The notes: a model not told the origin generated them from the sequence alone. A DNA stretch of 64,000 nt from Paraburkholderia dilworthii (GCF_000472525.1 NZ_AWZT01000037.1:1-64000), one strand, 5' to 3'. Positions 18,622-27,913 are shown, numbered from the stretch's first letter. Made by a program: numbers and translations.

Positions 18622-19833
18622 TCAGATTTTCAGGCGCCGCAGCACTTTCGGGCCTGCGACAGCAATCAGCGCACAGCACACGGCGACCACCGAGAGCCCG
18701 ATCGACAGATTGGTCACCTGCGCGACCGCGCCGATCACGACCGGCCCGAACAGCAATCCGAAGTACGCGAGTCCCGCGACGTGGGCAAGACCCTCGGCCG
18801 CGTGGATGCCTTTCACGCTTGCCGCCGCCGCGAACAGCACCGGCATCATGTTGGCGAGGCCAAGACCCATCAACGTGAAACCGACGAGCGCCGCGACCGG
18901 AGTCGGCAGTAAAAGCGCGCCGATCATTCCGGCGAGCGCAAGCGTCGCGCTGCCCATTACCAGTTGCGGAGCGCCGAAGCGCGCACGCACAGCATCGCCG
19001 GCAAAGCGGGCGGCCGCCATGCCGCCGGAAAACGCCGCATAGGCGGCGCTCGCCAAGGCCGGCGTAGCGAGGACGACGTCGCGCATATAGACAGTCGCCC
19101 AGTCGTACATCGCGCCTTCCGCGATCAGCGCGACGAGCGCCATCGTGCCGAGCGCCCACAGCGCCGGCGAGCGCCAGCGATTGGCGCGCGGCGTCGCGGA
19201 GTCGGGGTGGTCCTCTTGCGGCACATGCGGCAACACCGACGGGCAGGCCGCGATCAGAACCAGCGCGCTGACGGCGGCGGCCAACGCGAGATGCACGGCC
19301 GGCGCCATGCCGTGCGCGAGCAGCGCGCCGCCGGCCGCCGCGCCGGACATCCCGCCGACGCTGAACATGCCGTGCAACGACGACATGATCGGCTTGCCGA
19401 GCGCCTTTTCGACGGCGCTGGCCTCAGCGTTCATGGCGACGTCGAGCGTAGCCATGCCCGCGCCGAAGATGGCCAGCACGACCAACAGGAGCCAGTAAAA
19501 CGGCACCACGAGAATTAGTGCGGCGCACAGCGCCATCACGAGGCCGCCGGTAAGGCAGGCGCGGCGTGTGCCGACTCGCGCGATCCACGAAGCATTGGCC
19601 GCCATCGCGCCGATCGAGCCGCCAGCGACGGCGAGGAGTGCGAGCGACAGCAAGGCGGGACTCAACTGGAAACGGTCGCGCACCGTCGGCACGTGCACGC
19701 CCCACGACCCATACACCATCCCGGCGATGAAAAACACGGCCATCGTCGCAATGCGCGCTCGCTGCCGAACGGTGTAGGACAGGTCCCGGTGAGCGGATGG
19801 GATGGCGGCGAATTCGGAGGAACGATCGGACAC
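18622..19833 (-). CDS. Major facilitator superfamily transporter
   Basis: A 403-residue inner-membrane carrier with about twelve hydrophobic segments. The N-terminal cytoplasmic part is followed by VFFIAGMVYGSWGVHVP. WIARVGTRRACLTGG stands at the loop 2-3 position where MFS proteins have a basic motif. The overall look (sugar/FKBP-like MFS, cf. YbjJ family) suggests an exporter or sugar carrier. The start is an ATG at 19833. It is divergent from the HugZ-like gene. The substrate is unknown. Confidence 0.88.
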   Translation of the reverse strand: MSDRSSEFAAIPSAHRDLSYTVRQRARIATMAVFFIAGMVYGSWGVHVPTVRDRFQLSPALLSLALLAVAGGSIGAMAANASWIARVGTRRACLTGGLVMALCAALILVVPFYWLLLVVLAIFGAGMATLDVAMNAEASAVEKALGKPIMSSLHGMFSVGGMSGAAAGGALLAHGMAPAVHLALAAAVSALVLIAACPSVLPHVPQEDHPDSATPRANRWRSPALWALGTMALVALIAEGAMYDWATVYMRDVVLATPALASAAYAAFSGGMAAARFAGDAVRARFGAPQLVMGSATLALAGMIGALLLPTPVAALVGFTLMGLGLANMMPVLFAAAASVKGIHAAEGLAHVAGLAYFGLLFGPVVIGAVAQVTNLSIGLSVVAVCCALIAVAGPKVLRRLKI

Positions 19834-20061
19834 AGAAGTCTCGTGAATTGGAGATATGCAGAAGAAAGCGCACTGAAAGCGAATTTCCGATTCTAACGAA
19901 GCGGGCTATCTTATGCTTGACGCGGTGAAACCGCGCGTTGGAGACGGCTGGCACAGGCCGCAAGTGTTGGCGACTAACACGTGCGACAGTTCCGGCGGCC
20001 CGGCCGGGCAACTCGTGCTCGCGATCTGCGGCAATCCGCGCTCACTCATCAAGGAGGGCAA

Positions 20062-20724
20062 TTGAACATTCCCGCACAAGCTCCATTGCACCTGCTGCAC
20101 ACCGCGGCCGTCGGCACGCTGGCCACGCACGCGCGTCAGCCGGAAGGCTTCCCTTATCCGTCCGTGCTGCCATTCGCGCCAGACGAGCGGCACCGGCCTA
20201 CCATTCTGGTGAGCCGGCTCGCAGAGCATACGCATAACCTGCATGCAGACCCGCGCGCCGGCTTTCTGGTGGTTGACGCGCCCGACGGCGATGTGCTCAA
20301 TGGTCAGCGTGTCACGTTGCTGGGCACCTTCGAACCGGTCGATCCCACGCCCGAACTCGTCGCGCGCTATCTGCGCTACCACCCCCATGCCGAGCGCTAT
20401 CTCGTGCTCGGCGACTTCACGTTCTGGACGATGACGCTCGGCCGCCTGCGCTACATCGGCGGGTTTGGCGCGATGGGATGGCTCGGCGGCGACGAACTGG
20501 ACCCGATGCCTGCGCTCGATGCCGGTCAGGAGGAAGCGCTCATCGCAGAATTTGCCGACGAGCTGTCCGACTGCTGCGGGTACCAGCTTATTGGCGTGGA
20601 TCGGTATGGCGCGGATTTGAGACAAAACAGCCTGCGCAAACGTTTCGCATTCGAAAGTGCGAAGCCGGACAGGGAAACCTTGTACGCGGCACTGGAAGAT
20701 TGCCTTCGGCGGCGAGCCAATTAG
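20062..20724 (+). CDS. Pyridoxamine 5'-phosphate oxidase-like / HugZ-type haem utilisation protein
   Basis: A 220-residue split-barrel flavin/haem-binding protein. The N-terminal half has the flavin-reductase-like barrel (GTLATHARQPEGFPYPSVLP, ILVSRLAEHTHNL, GQRVTLLGTFEPV). The C-terminal half is the DUF2470-like domain (GYQLIGVDRYGADLRQNSLR, RKRFAFE). This two-part layout is that of HugZ/HutZ haem-degrading proteins. The start is inferred to be a TTG at 20062 because an excellent site AAGGAGGG lies seven bases before it; no ATG gives a better N-terminus. Confidence 0.83.
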   Translation: MNIPAQAPLHLLHTAAVGTLATHARQPEGFPYPSVLPFAPDERHRPTILVSRLAEHTHNLHADPRAGFLVVDAPDGDVLNGQRVTLLGTFEPVDPTPELVARYLRYHPHAERYLVLGDFTFWTMTLGRLRYIGGFGAMGWLGGDELDPMPALDAGQEEALIAEFADELSDCCGYQLIGVDRYGADLRQNSLRKRFAFESAKPDRETLYAALEDCLRRRAN

Positions 20725-21118
20725 GCGTTTATTGCGATTCGGGAAAACCTTATCGCGGAAAAACATGGACAAGGCGACGCCGCAATATGTTACGACGTTT
20801 CATGTGGAAGCTTTCATGAAATGAAATGTTTTTGTTCCGCGGCGTATCTTAATTTTCATCTGCTGATAATTAATCCCATATTTACCGGTCGGCATAGTCT
20901 TTCCATCCAAAATTACGGAGCCAGCAAAATGAAAGGCGGCGTGCGACAGTGGACCGCGCCGAAAGTTTTTGAAACGGAGAAGTATTAGTTTTACTCAGAC
21001 GCATTTGTAGTCTTTCTATTTTGTGTTAATCTCGCGTTCAAATTCCGAGGCATGAACACTTTCAAAGGGCAAGCCGGCTCGAGACCGACAGTCGTTAATC
21101 CAAACCACAAGGGAACCT
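20725..21118. other. Intergenic region upstream of H-NS-like gene
   Basis: This is 394 bases of AT-rich DNA with no coding frame. It presumably holds the promoter of the H-NS-like gene; TTGTAG at 21005 followed by an imperfect TGTTAAT at 21024 is the best promoter-like pair but its spacing is short. High AT content ahead of an hns gene suits autoregulation by the product. Confidence 0.5.
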
Positions 21119-21421
21119 ATGTCTTCCTACAAGGAACTACTCGCGCAGCGAGAGAAGCTGGAAAAGCAGATCGAAGAGGCGAAGTCGCGGGAATACGCGG
21201 AAGTGCTGAACGAAATCAAACAGAAAATGGCCGACTACGGCATTTCTCTGAGCGAACTGGGTGGCGGCCGCGCAGTCAAAGGCGGCAAAGCCGCTCGTCC
21301 GCGCGCAGGCGTTGCACCTAAATACCGCGATCCGGAAAGCGGCAGCACATGGTCGGGCCGCGGCAAACCGCCGCGCTGGATTGCGGGTTTGGATCGCGAG
21401 AAGTTTCTGATTGAGAAGTAA
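21119..21421 (+). CDS. H-NS-family nucleoid-associated protein
   Basis: A 100-residue DNA-binding protein. The N-terminal half is a coiled-coil oligomerisation region (YKELLAQREKLEKQIEEAK). The C-terminal half has the H-NS DNA-binding core PKYRDPESGSTWSGRGKPPR, including the conserved TWSGRGKPP loop, and ends in GLDREKFLIEK as in Burkholderia homologues. It silences AT-rich, often foreign, DNA. It is monocistronic, with a terminator downstream. Confidence 0.95.
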   Translation: MSSYKELLAQREKLEKQIEEAKSREYAEVLNEIKQKMADYGISLSELGGGRAVKGGKAARPRAGVAPKYRDPESGSTWSGRGKPPRWIAGLDREKFLIEK

Positions 21422-21511
21422 TCCCTGCAGGCGATTACCTGGACGTAAATACCCGTCGCATTAAAAGTAATACGAATACGAGCCTGTCGCGCACGCGGTG
21501 GCCTCGTCAAG

Positions 21512-21546
21512 AAAGGCCGCGTACTGTTCGGAACGCGGCCTTTTCA
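21512..21546 (+). terminator. Rho-independent terminator after H-NS-like gene
   Basis: AAAGGCCGCGT pairs with ACGCGGCCTTTT across a 10-base loop and ends in a T-run. It is 90 bases after the stop codon. Confidence 0.9.
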
Positions 21547-21687
21547 TTGATGCATGAAAACTCGCGATAGTTCTCGCGCGTCGCCTCGGTGCGGGCAGAA
21601 TGCGAATGCTTTTCGTTTTCATAAGCGGCTGATTTTAAAAGGTCTTTTTCTAGAGCCTGCGCTCCTTTGGAAGACGCGGCGGGTAGA

Positions 21688-22956
21688 ATGGAGGCATTGA
21701 ACTCCTGCTTCTTCGAGATGCCTTCCGTCGCCATTGAGTCCGCCGAAAAACACCGCGTCGCGCGCAAAAGTACGTTCGTGAGTATTGCGCTGAATACGGT
21801 ATTGATGGCGCTGCAAATCGCCATCGGTGTGTTTGCGCACTCGCAGGCACTCGTGGCCGACGGTATCCATTCTCTCGCCGATCTGATTTCCGATTTCGTC
21901 GTCCTGTTTGCCAATCGGCACAGCGGCGCGAAGCCCGACGCCGACCACAATTACGGCCACAGCCGTTATGAAACTGTGGCTTCTTTATTCCTGGGCGCAC
22001 TGCTGATTGCAGTCGGCGTCGGCATGTTGTGGCGCGCCGGCACGCGCCTCGCTGACCTAGACAGCATCCCAGCCGTTCATTTGAGCGCGCTGATCGTGGC
22101 CGTGCTCGTGCTGTTTTCCAAAGAAGGACTGTTCCGCTACATGCTGCGCGAAGCCCAACGCGTGCGCTCGGCCATGTTGATTGCGAACGCATGGCATGCG
22201 CGTTCGGACGCGGCATCGTCGCTGGTGGTGGCGCTCGGTATTCTCGGCAGCCTGGCAGGTGTGCGACTGCTGGATCCGATCGCCGCCGCGATCGTCGGGT
22301 TCATGGTGGCGCGCATGGGCTGGATGTTCGGCTGGGACGCGCTGCAGGACCTATCCGACCGCGCGCTGGATGAAGCTGCGACTGCCGACATGCGCACGCT
22401 GCTGCTGTCCACGCCCGGTGTGCGCGACGTCCACGAATTGCGCACGCGGAAAATGGGCGATTTCGCGTTAGTCGACGCGCATATCCTAGTCGATCCGCTG
22501 ATCTCTGTGTCCGAGGGGCACTACATCGCCGAGAGCGCGCGGCTGCGCGTGCTGAGCGACAACCGTGTGCTCGACGCGCTGATCCACGTCGATCCGGAGA
22601 ACGATGCAGTCGCGCATCCTCCGGTGGGTTTGCCTTCTCGCGAGCGGATCGTTGCCGATGTCAACGCTGCGTTGGCGGCGGGTGGCGTGAAGGCTGCGGC
22701 GGTGAACATTCACTATCTGAGCACGGGGCTCGACGTCGAAGTAGTGCTCCCCGTGCGGCCTTCTCATCACACTGACAAAGAGGATAGACAAGCGCTAGAG
22801 CGTGTCGATCTCGCCGCGCTGAAGCGCCGCCTCGGCGCGCGCAAGCTTGATGTGCTGCGGGAGGTGAGCACGCCGGCGACGCAAAGCGGTTCGTCGACGC
22901 AAGCCGGCGTCAGCGACCATCGCCGCAAGAGCACGGTCCCGCATGGCGCGAGCTGA
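21688..22956 (+). CDS. Cation diffusion facilitator (CDF) metal exporter
   Basis: A 422-residue inner-membrane divalent-metal/proton antiporter. Transport-site residues are visible as HSLADLISD in helix 2 and NAWHARSDAASSLVV in helix 5 (HxxxD), which suggests Zn or related metal. GHSRYETVASLFLG is also characteristic. A cytoplasmic regulatory domain follows, with GVRDVHELRTRKMGDFALVDAHI, and the C-terminal extension after residue 300 is longer than usual. The start may be the ATG at 21688 or at 21718; neither has a strong ribosome site. Confidence 0.9.
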   Translation: MEALNSCFFEMPSVAIESAEKHRVARKSTFVSIALNTVLMALQIAIGVFAHSQALVADGIHSLADLISDFVVLFANRHSGAKPDADHNYGHSRYETVASLFLGALLIAVGVGMLWRAGTRLADLDSIPAVHLSALIVAVLVLFSKEGLFRYMLREAQRVRSAMLIANAWHARSDAASSLVVALGILGSLAGVRLLDPIAAAIVGFMVARMGWMFGWDALQDLSDRALDEAATADMRTLLLSTPGVRDVHELRTRKMGDFALVDAHILVDPLISVSEGHYIAESARLRVLSDNRVLDALIHVDPENDAVAHPPVGLPSRERIVADVNAALAAGGVKAAAVNIHYLSTGLDVEVVLPVRPSHHTDKEDRQALERVDLAALKRRLGARKLDVLREVSTPATQSGSSTQAGVSDHRRKSTVPHGAS

Positions 22957-23089
22957 GCCGCGCAATCGACACGACGAGCAGCGGTAGCGCGCGCAATTGC
23001 GAGCCGCGCTCAATGCATCGCCGCTCGCGAACCAGGCGGCACCGGCTCGGGCTTAAGCTTCATGCCCGGGTGTTATCAGGCAGCACGGA

Positions 23090-23548
23090 TCACAGCGGCA
23101 ATTGCGTATCGAATTTGATTTCGCGAAGCACGACGCTCGTGCGCACCTGAGCAACCGCGGGAATCTTGAAGATGCGTTCGTGCAGAAACGTGTCGTACGC
23201 CTTGATGTCGGGCGCGACGATCTTGAGGATGTAATCGGACTCGCCGGTCGTGCTGTAGCACTCGGTGACTTCCGGACACGTGGCAATTTCCCGCTCGAAC
23301 TGTTCGACGCCTCCCTCGGTGTGGCGCGTGAGGTGGATGTGCGCGAGCGCGCACACGTGCAGCCCCAGTTTTTCTCGATCCAGTAGCGCTGTGTAGCGCT
23401 GGATCACGCCCGATTGCTCCATGTCCTTGATGCGCCGCCAGCAGGGCGTGCTCGACAGGCCGACCTGGTCGGATATTTCTTGCACCGAACGGCGTGCATC
23501 TAGCTGCAAAAGGCGCAGGATTTTTTGAGAGAACGTATCGAGTGTCAA
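23090..23548 (-). CDS. Lrp/AsnC-family transcriptional regulator
   Basis: A 152-residue feast/famine regulator. The N-terminal HTH (LDARRSVQEISDQVGLSSTP, WRRIKDMEQSGVI) is joined to a RAM/AsnC ligand-binding domain (VTECYSTTGESDYILKIVAP). The frame is open to an ATG at 23614. However, a TTG at 23548 preceded by GGAGG begins exactly at the conserved LDTFSQKILRLLQ, so it is the preferred start. No target operon is adjacent. Confidence 0.9.
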   Translation of the reverse strand: MTLDTFSQKILRLLQLDARRSVQEISDQVGLSSTPCWRRIKDMEQSGVIQRYTALLDREKLGLHVCALAHIHLTRHTEGGVEQFEREIATCPEVTECYSTTGESDYILKIVAPDIKAYDTFLHERIFKIPAVAQVRTSVVLREIKFDTQLPL

Positions 23549-23638
23549 CTGCGCCTCCGTTTGCGTCGCCGTATCACCGCATGGTAGAGGGCGCGAAAAC
23601 GAAACGCAATGCAAAACGGCCCCGACGAGGGAGATTAC

Positions 23639-24268
23639 CTAATTTGCCGGTTCCTCAGCGGGATTTTGTCCTGAGTCGTCCCCTTCTTCGCCGGCCGCCA
23701 GAGCCGCAGCCTGCATCGCGCGCAGATCCTTCAGCATGTTGCAGAAAAGCGCGCCCTGTTCAATGGCGTCGTCGAGCGCGACGTGCGTATGCGGATGTTC
23801 GTCGAACCAGCGTTTCGGAAAGCGCGGCTTAATGTTCTTGCGATACGGCAAGCCGGTCATTGCAAACGCAAGTGTCTTGATGTCGAGCGCCGACCATGAA
23901 AATGGGCAGCGGCCGACAAAGCGCATCATGTACCAGAACATATAGGTGAAGTCGAAGCCGGCCGGCATGGCGACAAACACCGGCTTGCCGGGCAGCGCCT
24001 CGACCCAATCGACGTAAGCCGCGAGCGCTGCTTCCGGGCGTTGCAAATCTATACGGCAGGCCGCCCACGCCTCAGGCTGCGTCTTCCACCACGCTTCTTG
24101 CACGGGGTGTGGCGCGGCGCCTCCAAGCAATTCGAGATTCGCGGAGAAGGTGGCGATGAGTTGCTTGTCTTCGGTATAGGCGGCCGATGCGAAACTCAGC
24201 ATCGAATGCGGACCGGGAATAGGGCCGTCTGCCTCGACGTCGGTGCTGACGTAGATTTCACTGCTCAT
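23639..24268 (-). CDS. 3'-5' exonuclease, DnaQ-like fold
   Basis: A 209-residue RNase H-fold exonuclease. The acidic pair of motif I is in YVSTDVEADGP at the N-terminus. A DWVEALPGKPVFVAMPAGFD region stands for motif II, and HTHVALDDAIEQGALF near residue 170 is the DEDDh motif III with its histidine and aspartate. It may act in DNA or RNA trimming. It overlaps the upstream MBL gene by four bases (ATGA), so the two are translated as a coupled pair. Confidence 0.85.
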   Translation of the reverse strand: MSSEIYVSTDVEADGPIPGPHSMLSFASAAYTEDKQLIATFSANLELLGGAAPHPVQEAWWKTQPEAWAACRIDLQRPEAALAAYVDWVEALPGKPVFVAMPAGFDFTYMFWYMMRFVGRCPFSWSALDIKTLAFAMTGLPYRKNIKPRFPKRWFDEHPHTHVALDDAIEQGALFCNMLKDLRAMQAAALAAGEEGDDSGQNPAEEPAN

Positions 24269-24909
24269 GCGACGACTCCGTCGGCAACGTAGGGATTGCT
24301 GCGCCGCTCAGCGCCGAATGTCGACGTGGGGCCGTGGCCCGGCACGAAGGTGACGTCGTCGCCCAGCGGCCAAAGTTTTTCGCGAATCGAGCGCACCAGA
24401 TCCGCATGGTTGCCGCGCGGAAAATCCGTGCGTCCGATCGAGCCGGCGAACAGCACGTCGCCGACTAGCGCGAGCCGGTGTGCGCGGCTAAAGAACACCA
24501 CGTGCCCGGGCGTGTGCCCCGGGCAGTGATACACCTCGAGCGCCTCCTCGCCGAACTGCACTGTGTCGCCATTGTCGAGCCACCGGTCCGGTTCGAACGC
24601 CTCGGCGGTGGGAAAGCCGAACCGCGTGCTTTGATCCGGCAGCTTGTCGAGCCAGAAGCGTTCATCGGGATGCGGGCCTTCGATCGGCACGCCGTAGTGC
24701 GCGGCGAGCGTCTTCGCGCCGGCGCAGTGGTCGATGTGACCGTGCGTCAGGAAGACTTTCTCCACGTTCACGTTCTGGCGTGCGATCTCGCCTTGAATCA
24801 CGTCGAGGTCACCGCCTGGATCGACAACGGCCGCGCGTCCGGTCGCCTGGCAAACGAGCAGCGAGCTGTTTTGCTGGAACGGCGTAACGGGGATCAAGGT
24901 GACTTTCAT
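24265..24909 (-). CDS. MBL-fold metallo-hydrolase (glyoxalase II-like)
   Basis: A 214-residue cytoplasmic hydrolase with two metal sites. The THGHIDHCAG motif lies near residue 55, followed by CPGHTPGHVVFF, LVGDVLFAGSIGRTDFP and FVPGHGPTSTFG, the full set of YcbL-type hydroxyacylglutathione-hydrolase-like proteins. The short form lacks the C-terminal substrate domain of true glyoxalase II, so the thioester substrate is open. It is the first gene of a two-gene unit with the exonuclease. Confidence 0.92.
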   Translation of the reverse strand: MKVTLIPVTPFQQNSSLLVCQATGRAAVVDPGGDLDVIQGEIARQNVNVEKVFLTHGHIDHCAGAKTLAAHYGVPIEGPHPDERFWLDKLPDQSTRFGFPTAEAFEPDRWLDNGDTVQFGEEALEVYHCPGHTPGHVVFFSRAHRLALVGDVLFAGSIGRTDFPRGNHADLVRSIREKLWPLGDDVTFVPGHGPTSTFGAERRSNPYVADGVVA

Positions 24910-25553
24910 GGATGACGGCGCCGCGGGAAAAACGTTGATTGTACCGGCGTCTCAACGCGGCGCGCCGAGGTTTGCCGCGACTCGGGAGTGCTTCCGTCGA
25001 GAGGTTTTGTCTGCTGATTTTTGCAGCAATGGTGAAGATTCATCAAGGTTTTCAGTCGCTTAGCAACACAGCATTCTGTTTTAGGTATAATGGACCCCAT
25101 GCACGAGGAATCGTGCTGCCACAAGGCGATGCGTCCCCATCACAAATGGGAGCGCGGATCGCCACTCAAGTATGGGCTGTCGCGGTTATGGACGGCCGTC
25201 AGGTATCGAGCATTCGATGCACACGTCTTGCCCAGCCAGGCGCCACGCGCCTGCTACGACTCTTACGGTCGTGACGCTGGGTGGGGCCTACGCCGCCGTT
25301 CCTGCGCGCTGAGTTTCGCGCGCAAGAACGTGTTTGCCACGTTCGATGGCGGCATGTGGGGTCTGGTCAGGCTGCCGGGGACAGGTTGCGCCAGACGTGA
25401 AAATTAACCGTGCGGTAGCGGCTGAATGAGCCGCATCCGGGCTTTGACGTTCTGCGCTCGTCTGCGCGGCGCGTTGTCGTCCCTTGCCGCCGGAGTCGCA
25501 GGCAACACGCTCAACTACGCGTGATGCGGCTCGACAATTTGATTGCACGTCTT
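24910..25553 (+). other. Long intergenic region with a TATAAT box; possible non-coding transcript
   Basis: A 644-base region lies between two divergent genes. A consensus -10 hexamer TATAAT stands at 25086-25091 in an AT-rich patch; the -35 (GCAACA at 25063) is poor. Downstream is GC-rich sequence with local hairpins (GCACGAGGAATCGTGC at 25099), but no convincing open frame before the RlpA-like gene 460 bases later. This may be a very long leader or a separate small RNA. No known RNA family could be recognised by eye. Confidence 0.4.
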
Positions 25554-26156
25554 ATGAAAACTCGGTTATCCCGCAGTCTGGGGACTCTTTTCGCCTTTTT
25601 TGTGCTGGCCGGTTGCGCCACGCCGCCGGGCGTCGACAACAGCATCGCAAACGCTGTGCCGCTCCGCACGAAGAATGCGCAAGCAGCGTCCTTCGGACCG
25701 CAAGCCTATGGCAGCGCGCCGGCCTCGGAAGTTGCCGCTCAAGGGCCGTCGCTGGCCGATGCGAAGCCGCTTTCCGATGACGGCGCCGACGTGTCGGACT
25801 TTCATCAGACCGGCCGCGCCTCGTGGTACGGCCGGGGCTTTCATGGCCGCCGCACCGCCAATGGCGAGCGTTACGACATGCACGCGCTGACCGCGGCGCA
25901 TCGAACGCTGCCGCTCGGCTCGTATGTCCGAGTGACGAACCCCGCCACTTCGCGCTCCGTCGTCGTTCGAATCAACGACCGCGGCCCGTATGCGCGCGGC
26001 CGTGTGATCGATTTGTCGATGGCTGCTGCGAATGTGCTCGATATGCGCCACGCGGGCACCGCGCGCGTGAAGATCGAAGGTTTGACGCAGGAAGAAGCGC
26101 GCGAGGCACGTAACGAAATGCTGGCGTCCAACTCGGGCTCCACCGCGCAGAAGTAA
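25554..26156 (+). CDS. rlpA: RlpA-like septal ring lytic transglycosylase lipoprotein
   Basis: A 200-residue outer-membrane lipoprotein. It has a lipoprotein signal (FAFFVLAGC, lipidated Cys near residue 21), a variable linker, then the double-psi beta-barrel with GRASWYGRGFHGRRTANGER, YDMHALTAAHRTLPLGS and VVRINDRGPYARGRVIDLS, which contains the catalytic Glu/Asp positions of RlpA. It cleaves naked glycan strands at the septum by family. There is no SPOR domain, so it is the short form. The ATG at 25554 starts the signal; upstream starts at 25521/25524 are possible. Confidence 0.9.
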   Translation: MKTRLSRSLGTLFAFFVLAGCATPPGVDNSIANAVPLRTKNAQAASFGPQAYGSAPASEVAAQGPSLADAKPLSDDGADVSDFHQTGRASWYGRGFHGRRTANGERYDMHALTAAHRTLPLGSYVRVTNPATSRSVVVRINDRGPYARGRVIDLSMAAANVLDMRHAGTARVKIEGLTQEEAREARNEMLASNSGSTAQK

Positions 26157-26221
26157 TACACGGACGGCGCGCGCTGCGCCGTTCGGCATGGCGAATCGAC
26201 ACGCCTGTCTACAGAAAACAG

Positions 26222-26253
26222 AAGGGCCGCTCATGCATGGGCGGCCCTTTTCG
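26222..26253 (+). terminator. Terminator between convergent rlpA-like gene and rsmI
   Basis: AAGGGCCGC (26222-26230) pairs with GCGGCCCTT (26241-26249) and is followed by a short T-run. The A/T flanks suit termination from both convergent genes. Confidence 0.85.
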
Positions 26254-26289
26254 TTTTACGCGGCTGCGCGTATGGCGTTGCCGCTTCTT

Positions 26290-27168
26290 TCAGTCGTCTT
26301 CTTTCTTGAGCGCCAGCGCGCGCGTGTACAGCGCGTTGCGCGACGCGCCGGTGATCGTCGCCGCCACCTTGGCTGCGCTGCTCACGGTCAATTCTTCCAG
26401 CAGAATTTCCAGTAACGCATCGTGATCGTGTTCGCCGGTCGTTTCCTGCTGCGCGCCTTCCACCACGAGTACAAATTCACCGCGTTGCCGGTTCGGATCG
26501 GCGGCGAGCCACGCTGGCCCTTCGGCCAGGGTGCCGCAATGCAAGGCTTCGTGTAACTTCGTGAGTTCTCGCGCGATCAACAATTTGCGCTCGCCGCCCC
26601 ACGCATCGGCTAACGCCTGCACTGTTTCCACAATGCGGTGCGGCGCTTCGTAGAAGACCATCGCGTGCGGATGCTTTGCTAGCGTTTGCAGCGTGGCGGC
26701 GCGGGCTTTGGGTTTCGGCGGAAGGAAGCCGAGGAACGAGAATGTCGCGACCCAATCGCCCGCCGCGCTCAGCGCGGTTGCAAGCGCACTCGGGCCGGGC
26801 AGCGGAATCACGGCAAGGCCCGCTTCGCGAGCGGCATCGACGAGCTTGGCGCCCGGATCGGAGATGCCGGGCGTACCTGCGTCGGACACATAGGCCACGC
26901 GCTCGCCCGCTTGCAGATGCTCGACGATGCGTTGCGCGGCAACTCGCTCGTTGTGCTGATGAACGGCGATAAGCGGCTTCGAGATGCCATAGCGTGCGAG
27001 CAACTGACCGGTGTTGCGCGTGTCTTCGGCGGCGATGCGATCGACGAGTCCTAGCACATGGAGCGCACGCACCGTGATGTCGGCGACGTTGCCGATCGGC
27101 GTGGCCACCACATATAGCGCGGCGGCGGGGTACTGCTGTCCTTGCGCGAGTTCGGAGAGAGGAGTCAT
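26290..27168 (-). CDS. rsmI: 16S rRNA (cytidine1402-2'-O)-methyltransferase RsmI
   Basis: A 292-residue SAM-dependent methyltransferase of the tetrapyrrole-methylase fold. Characteristic segments: LYVVATPIGNVADITVRAL, IAAEDTRNTGQLL, VSDAGTPGISDPGAKLV, PLPGPSALATALSAAG and FYEAPHRIVETV. It modifies C1402 in the ribosomal decoding centre together with RsmH. The ATG at 27168 begins the conserved domain; the open frame extends further but lacks similarity. Its start codon overlaps that of the divergent yraN gene, the same head-to-head arrangement seen around E. coli rsmI. Confidence 0.95.
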   Translation of the reverse strand: MTPLSELAQGQQYPAAALYVVATPIGNVADITVRALHVLGLVDRIAAEDTRNTGQLLARYGISKPLIAVHQHNERVAAQRIVEHLQAGERVAYVSDAGTPGISDPGAKLVDAAREAGLAVIPLPGPSALATALSAAGDWVATFSFLGFLPPKPKARAATLQTLAKHPHAMVFYEAPHRIVETVQALADAWGGERKLLIARELTKLHEALHCGTLAEGPAWLAADPNRQRGEFVLVVEGAQQETTGEHDHDALLEILLEELTVSSAAKVAATITGASRNALYTRALALKKEDD

Positions 27169-27676
27169 GAGACAGAAAACGCAAACGGACGGAATGAGGC
27201 CGTCATTGTGCCACGCAGTGCCGCGCGTTCCGGCCGGCGCGCGGAAAGCGAGCGCAGTTCGCACCGCGTCGAACTCGAGCGCCGCCATACCGGACAACTT
27301 TTCCGGGCGGGCGGGGTCCAAACTCGTCGGCGCGGCTTTCGAGGCGCGTGCACAGGAGTTTTTGCAACGTCAGCGCCTGCGGTTCGTCGCGCGTAATGTG
27401 TCGTGCCGCGGCGGTGAGATCGACCTCGTGATGAAGGAGCGCGATGGCGTGCTCGTATTCGTCGAAGTGCGTGCGCGCGCGCAACGCAAATATGGCGGCG
27501 CGGCGGCGAGCATCGGGTGGCAGAAGCGGCAACGAATCGTGCGCGCCGCGCAGCACTATCTCGCGACTCAGCGTTCGCATTCGCGCGAGCAGCCCGCTTG
27601 CCGCTTCGACGTGATCGCGTTCGAAGCCGGGCGGCTCGTCTGGTTACGCGATGCTTTCCGCGCCGACGAAGTATGA
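27167..27676 (+). CDS. yraN: YraN/UPF0102 family nuclease-like protein
   Basis: A protein of up to 169 residues with a restriction-endonuclease-like core: GAAFEARAQEFLQRQRLRF, then RGGEIDLVMKERDGVLVFVE and VRARAQRKYGG, containing the E/D...ExV residues of the PD-(D/E)XK fold. The family is widespread; its role is poorly defined (DNA repair or Holliday-structure processing has been suggested). The start is uncertain: the ATG at 27167 shares bases with the rsmI start, and an ATG at 27194 is as good. The domain itself starts about 50 residues in. Confidence 0.85.
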   Translation: MRQKTQTDGMRPSLCHAVPRVPAGARKASAVRTASNSSAAIPDNFSGRAGSKLVGAAFEARAQEFLQRQRLRFVARNVSCRGGEIDLVMKERDGVLVFVEVRARAQRKYGGAAASIGWQKRQRIVRAAQHYLATQRSHSREQPACRFDVIAFEAGRLVWLRDAFRADEV

Positions 27677-27913
27677 CGCGACGCGCGGAGAACGCGTGTT
27701 AGTGCGATAAACTTGCGCTCGCGTGCGAGCTACGGGGCGAACGGGTGATACTACAGCGCGCCGCACAGCGCGTTTTGCGAGGTGTTGAAGCGCACGCGCC
27801 TCGTAGCGCTGAAACTTCAGTGCAGCGGCATGGCTCGCAGCACGACTTCGCTAATACGACTTCACAACACGGCCGCACGTTGCGGCCCATTCGCGGTAGA
27901 AGATAGAGACTCG

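Noticed and set aside
24910..25553. 6S, tmRNA, RNase P or SRP RNA in the long intergenic region
   Set aside because: None of the conserved segments of these RNAs could be found by eye; only a promoter-like box is certain.
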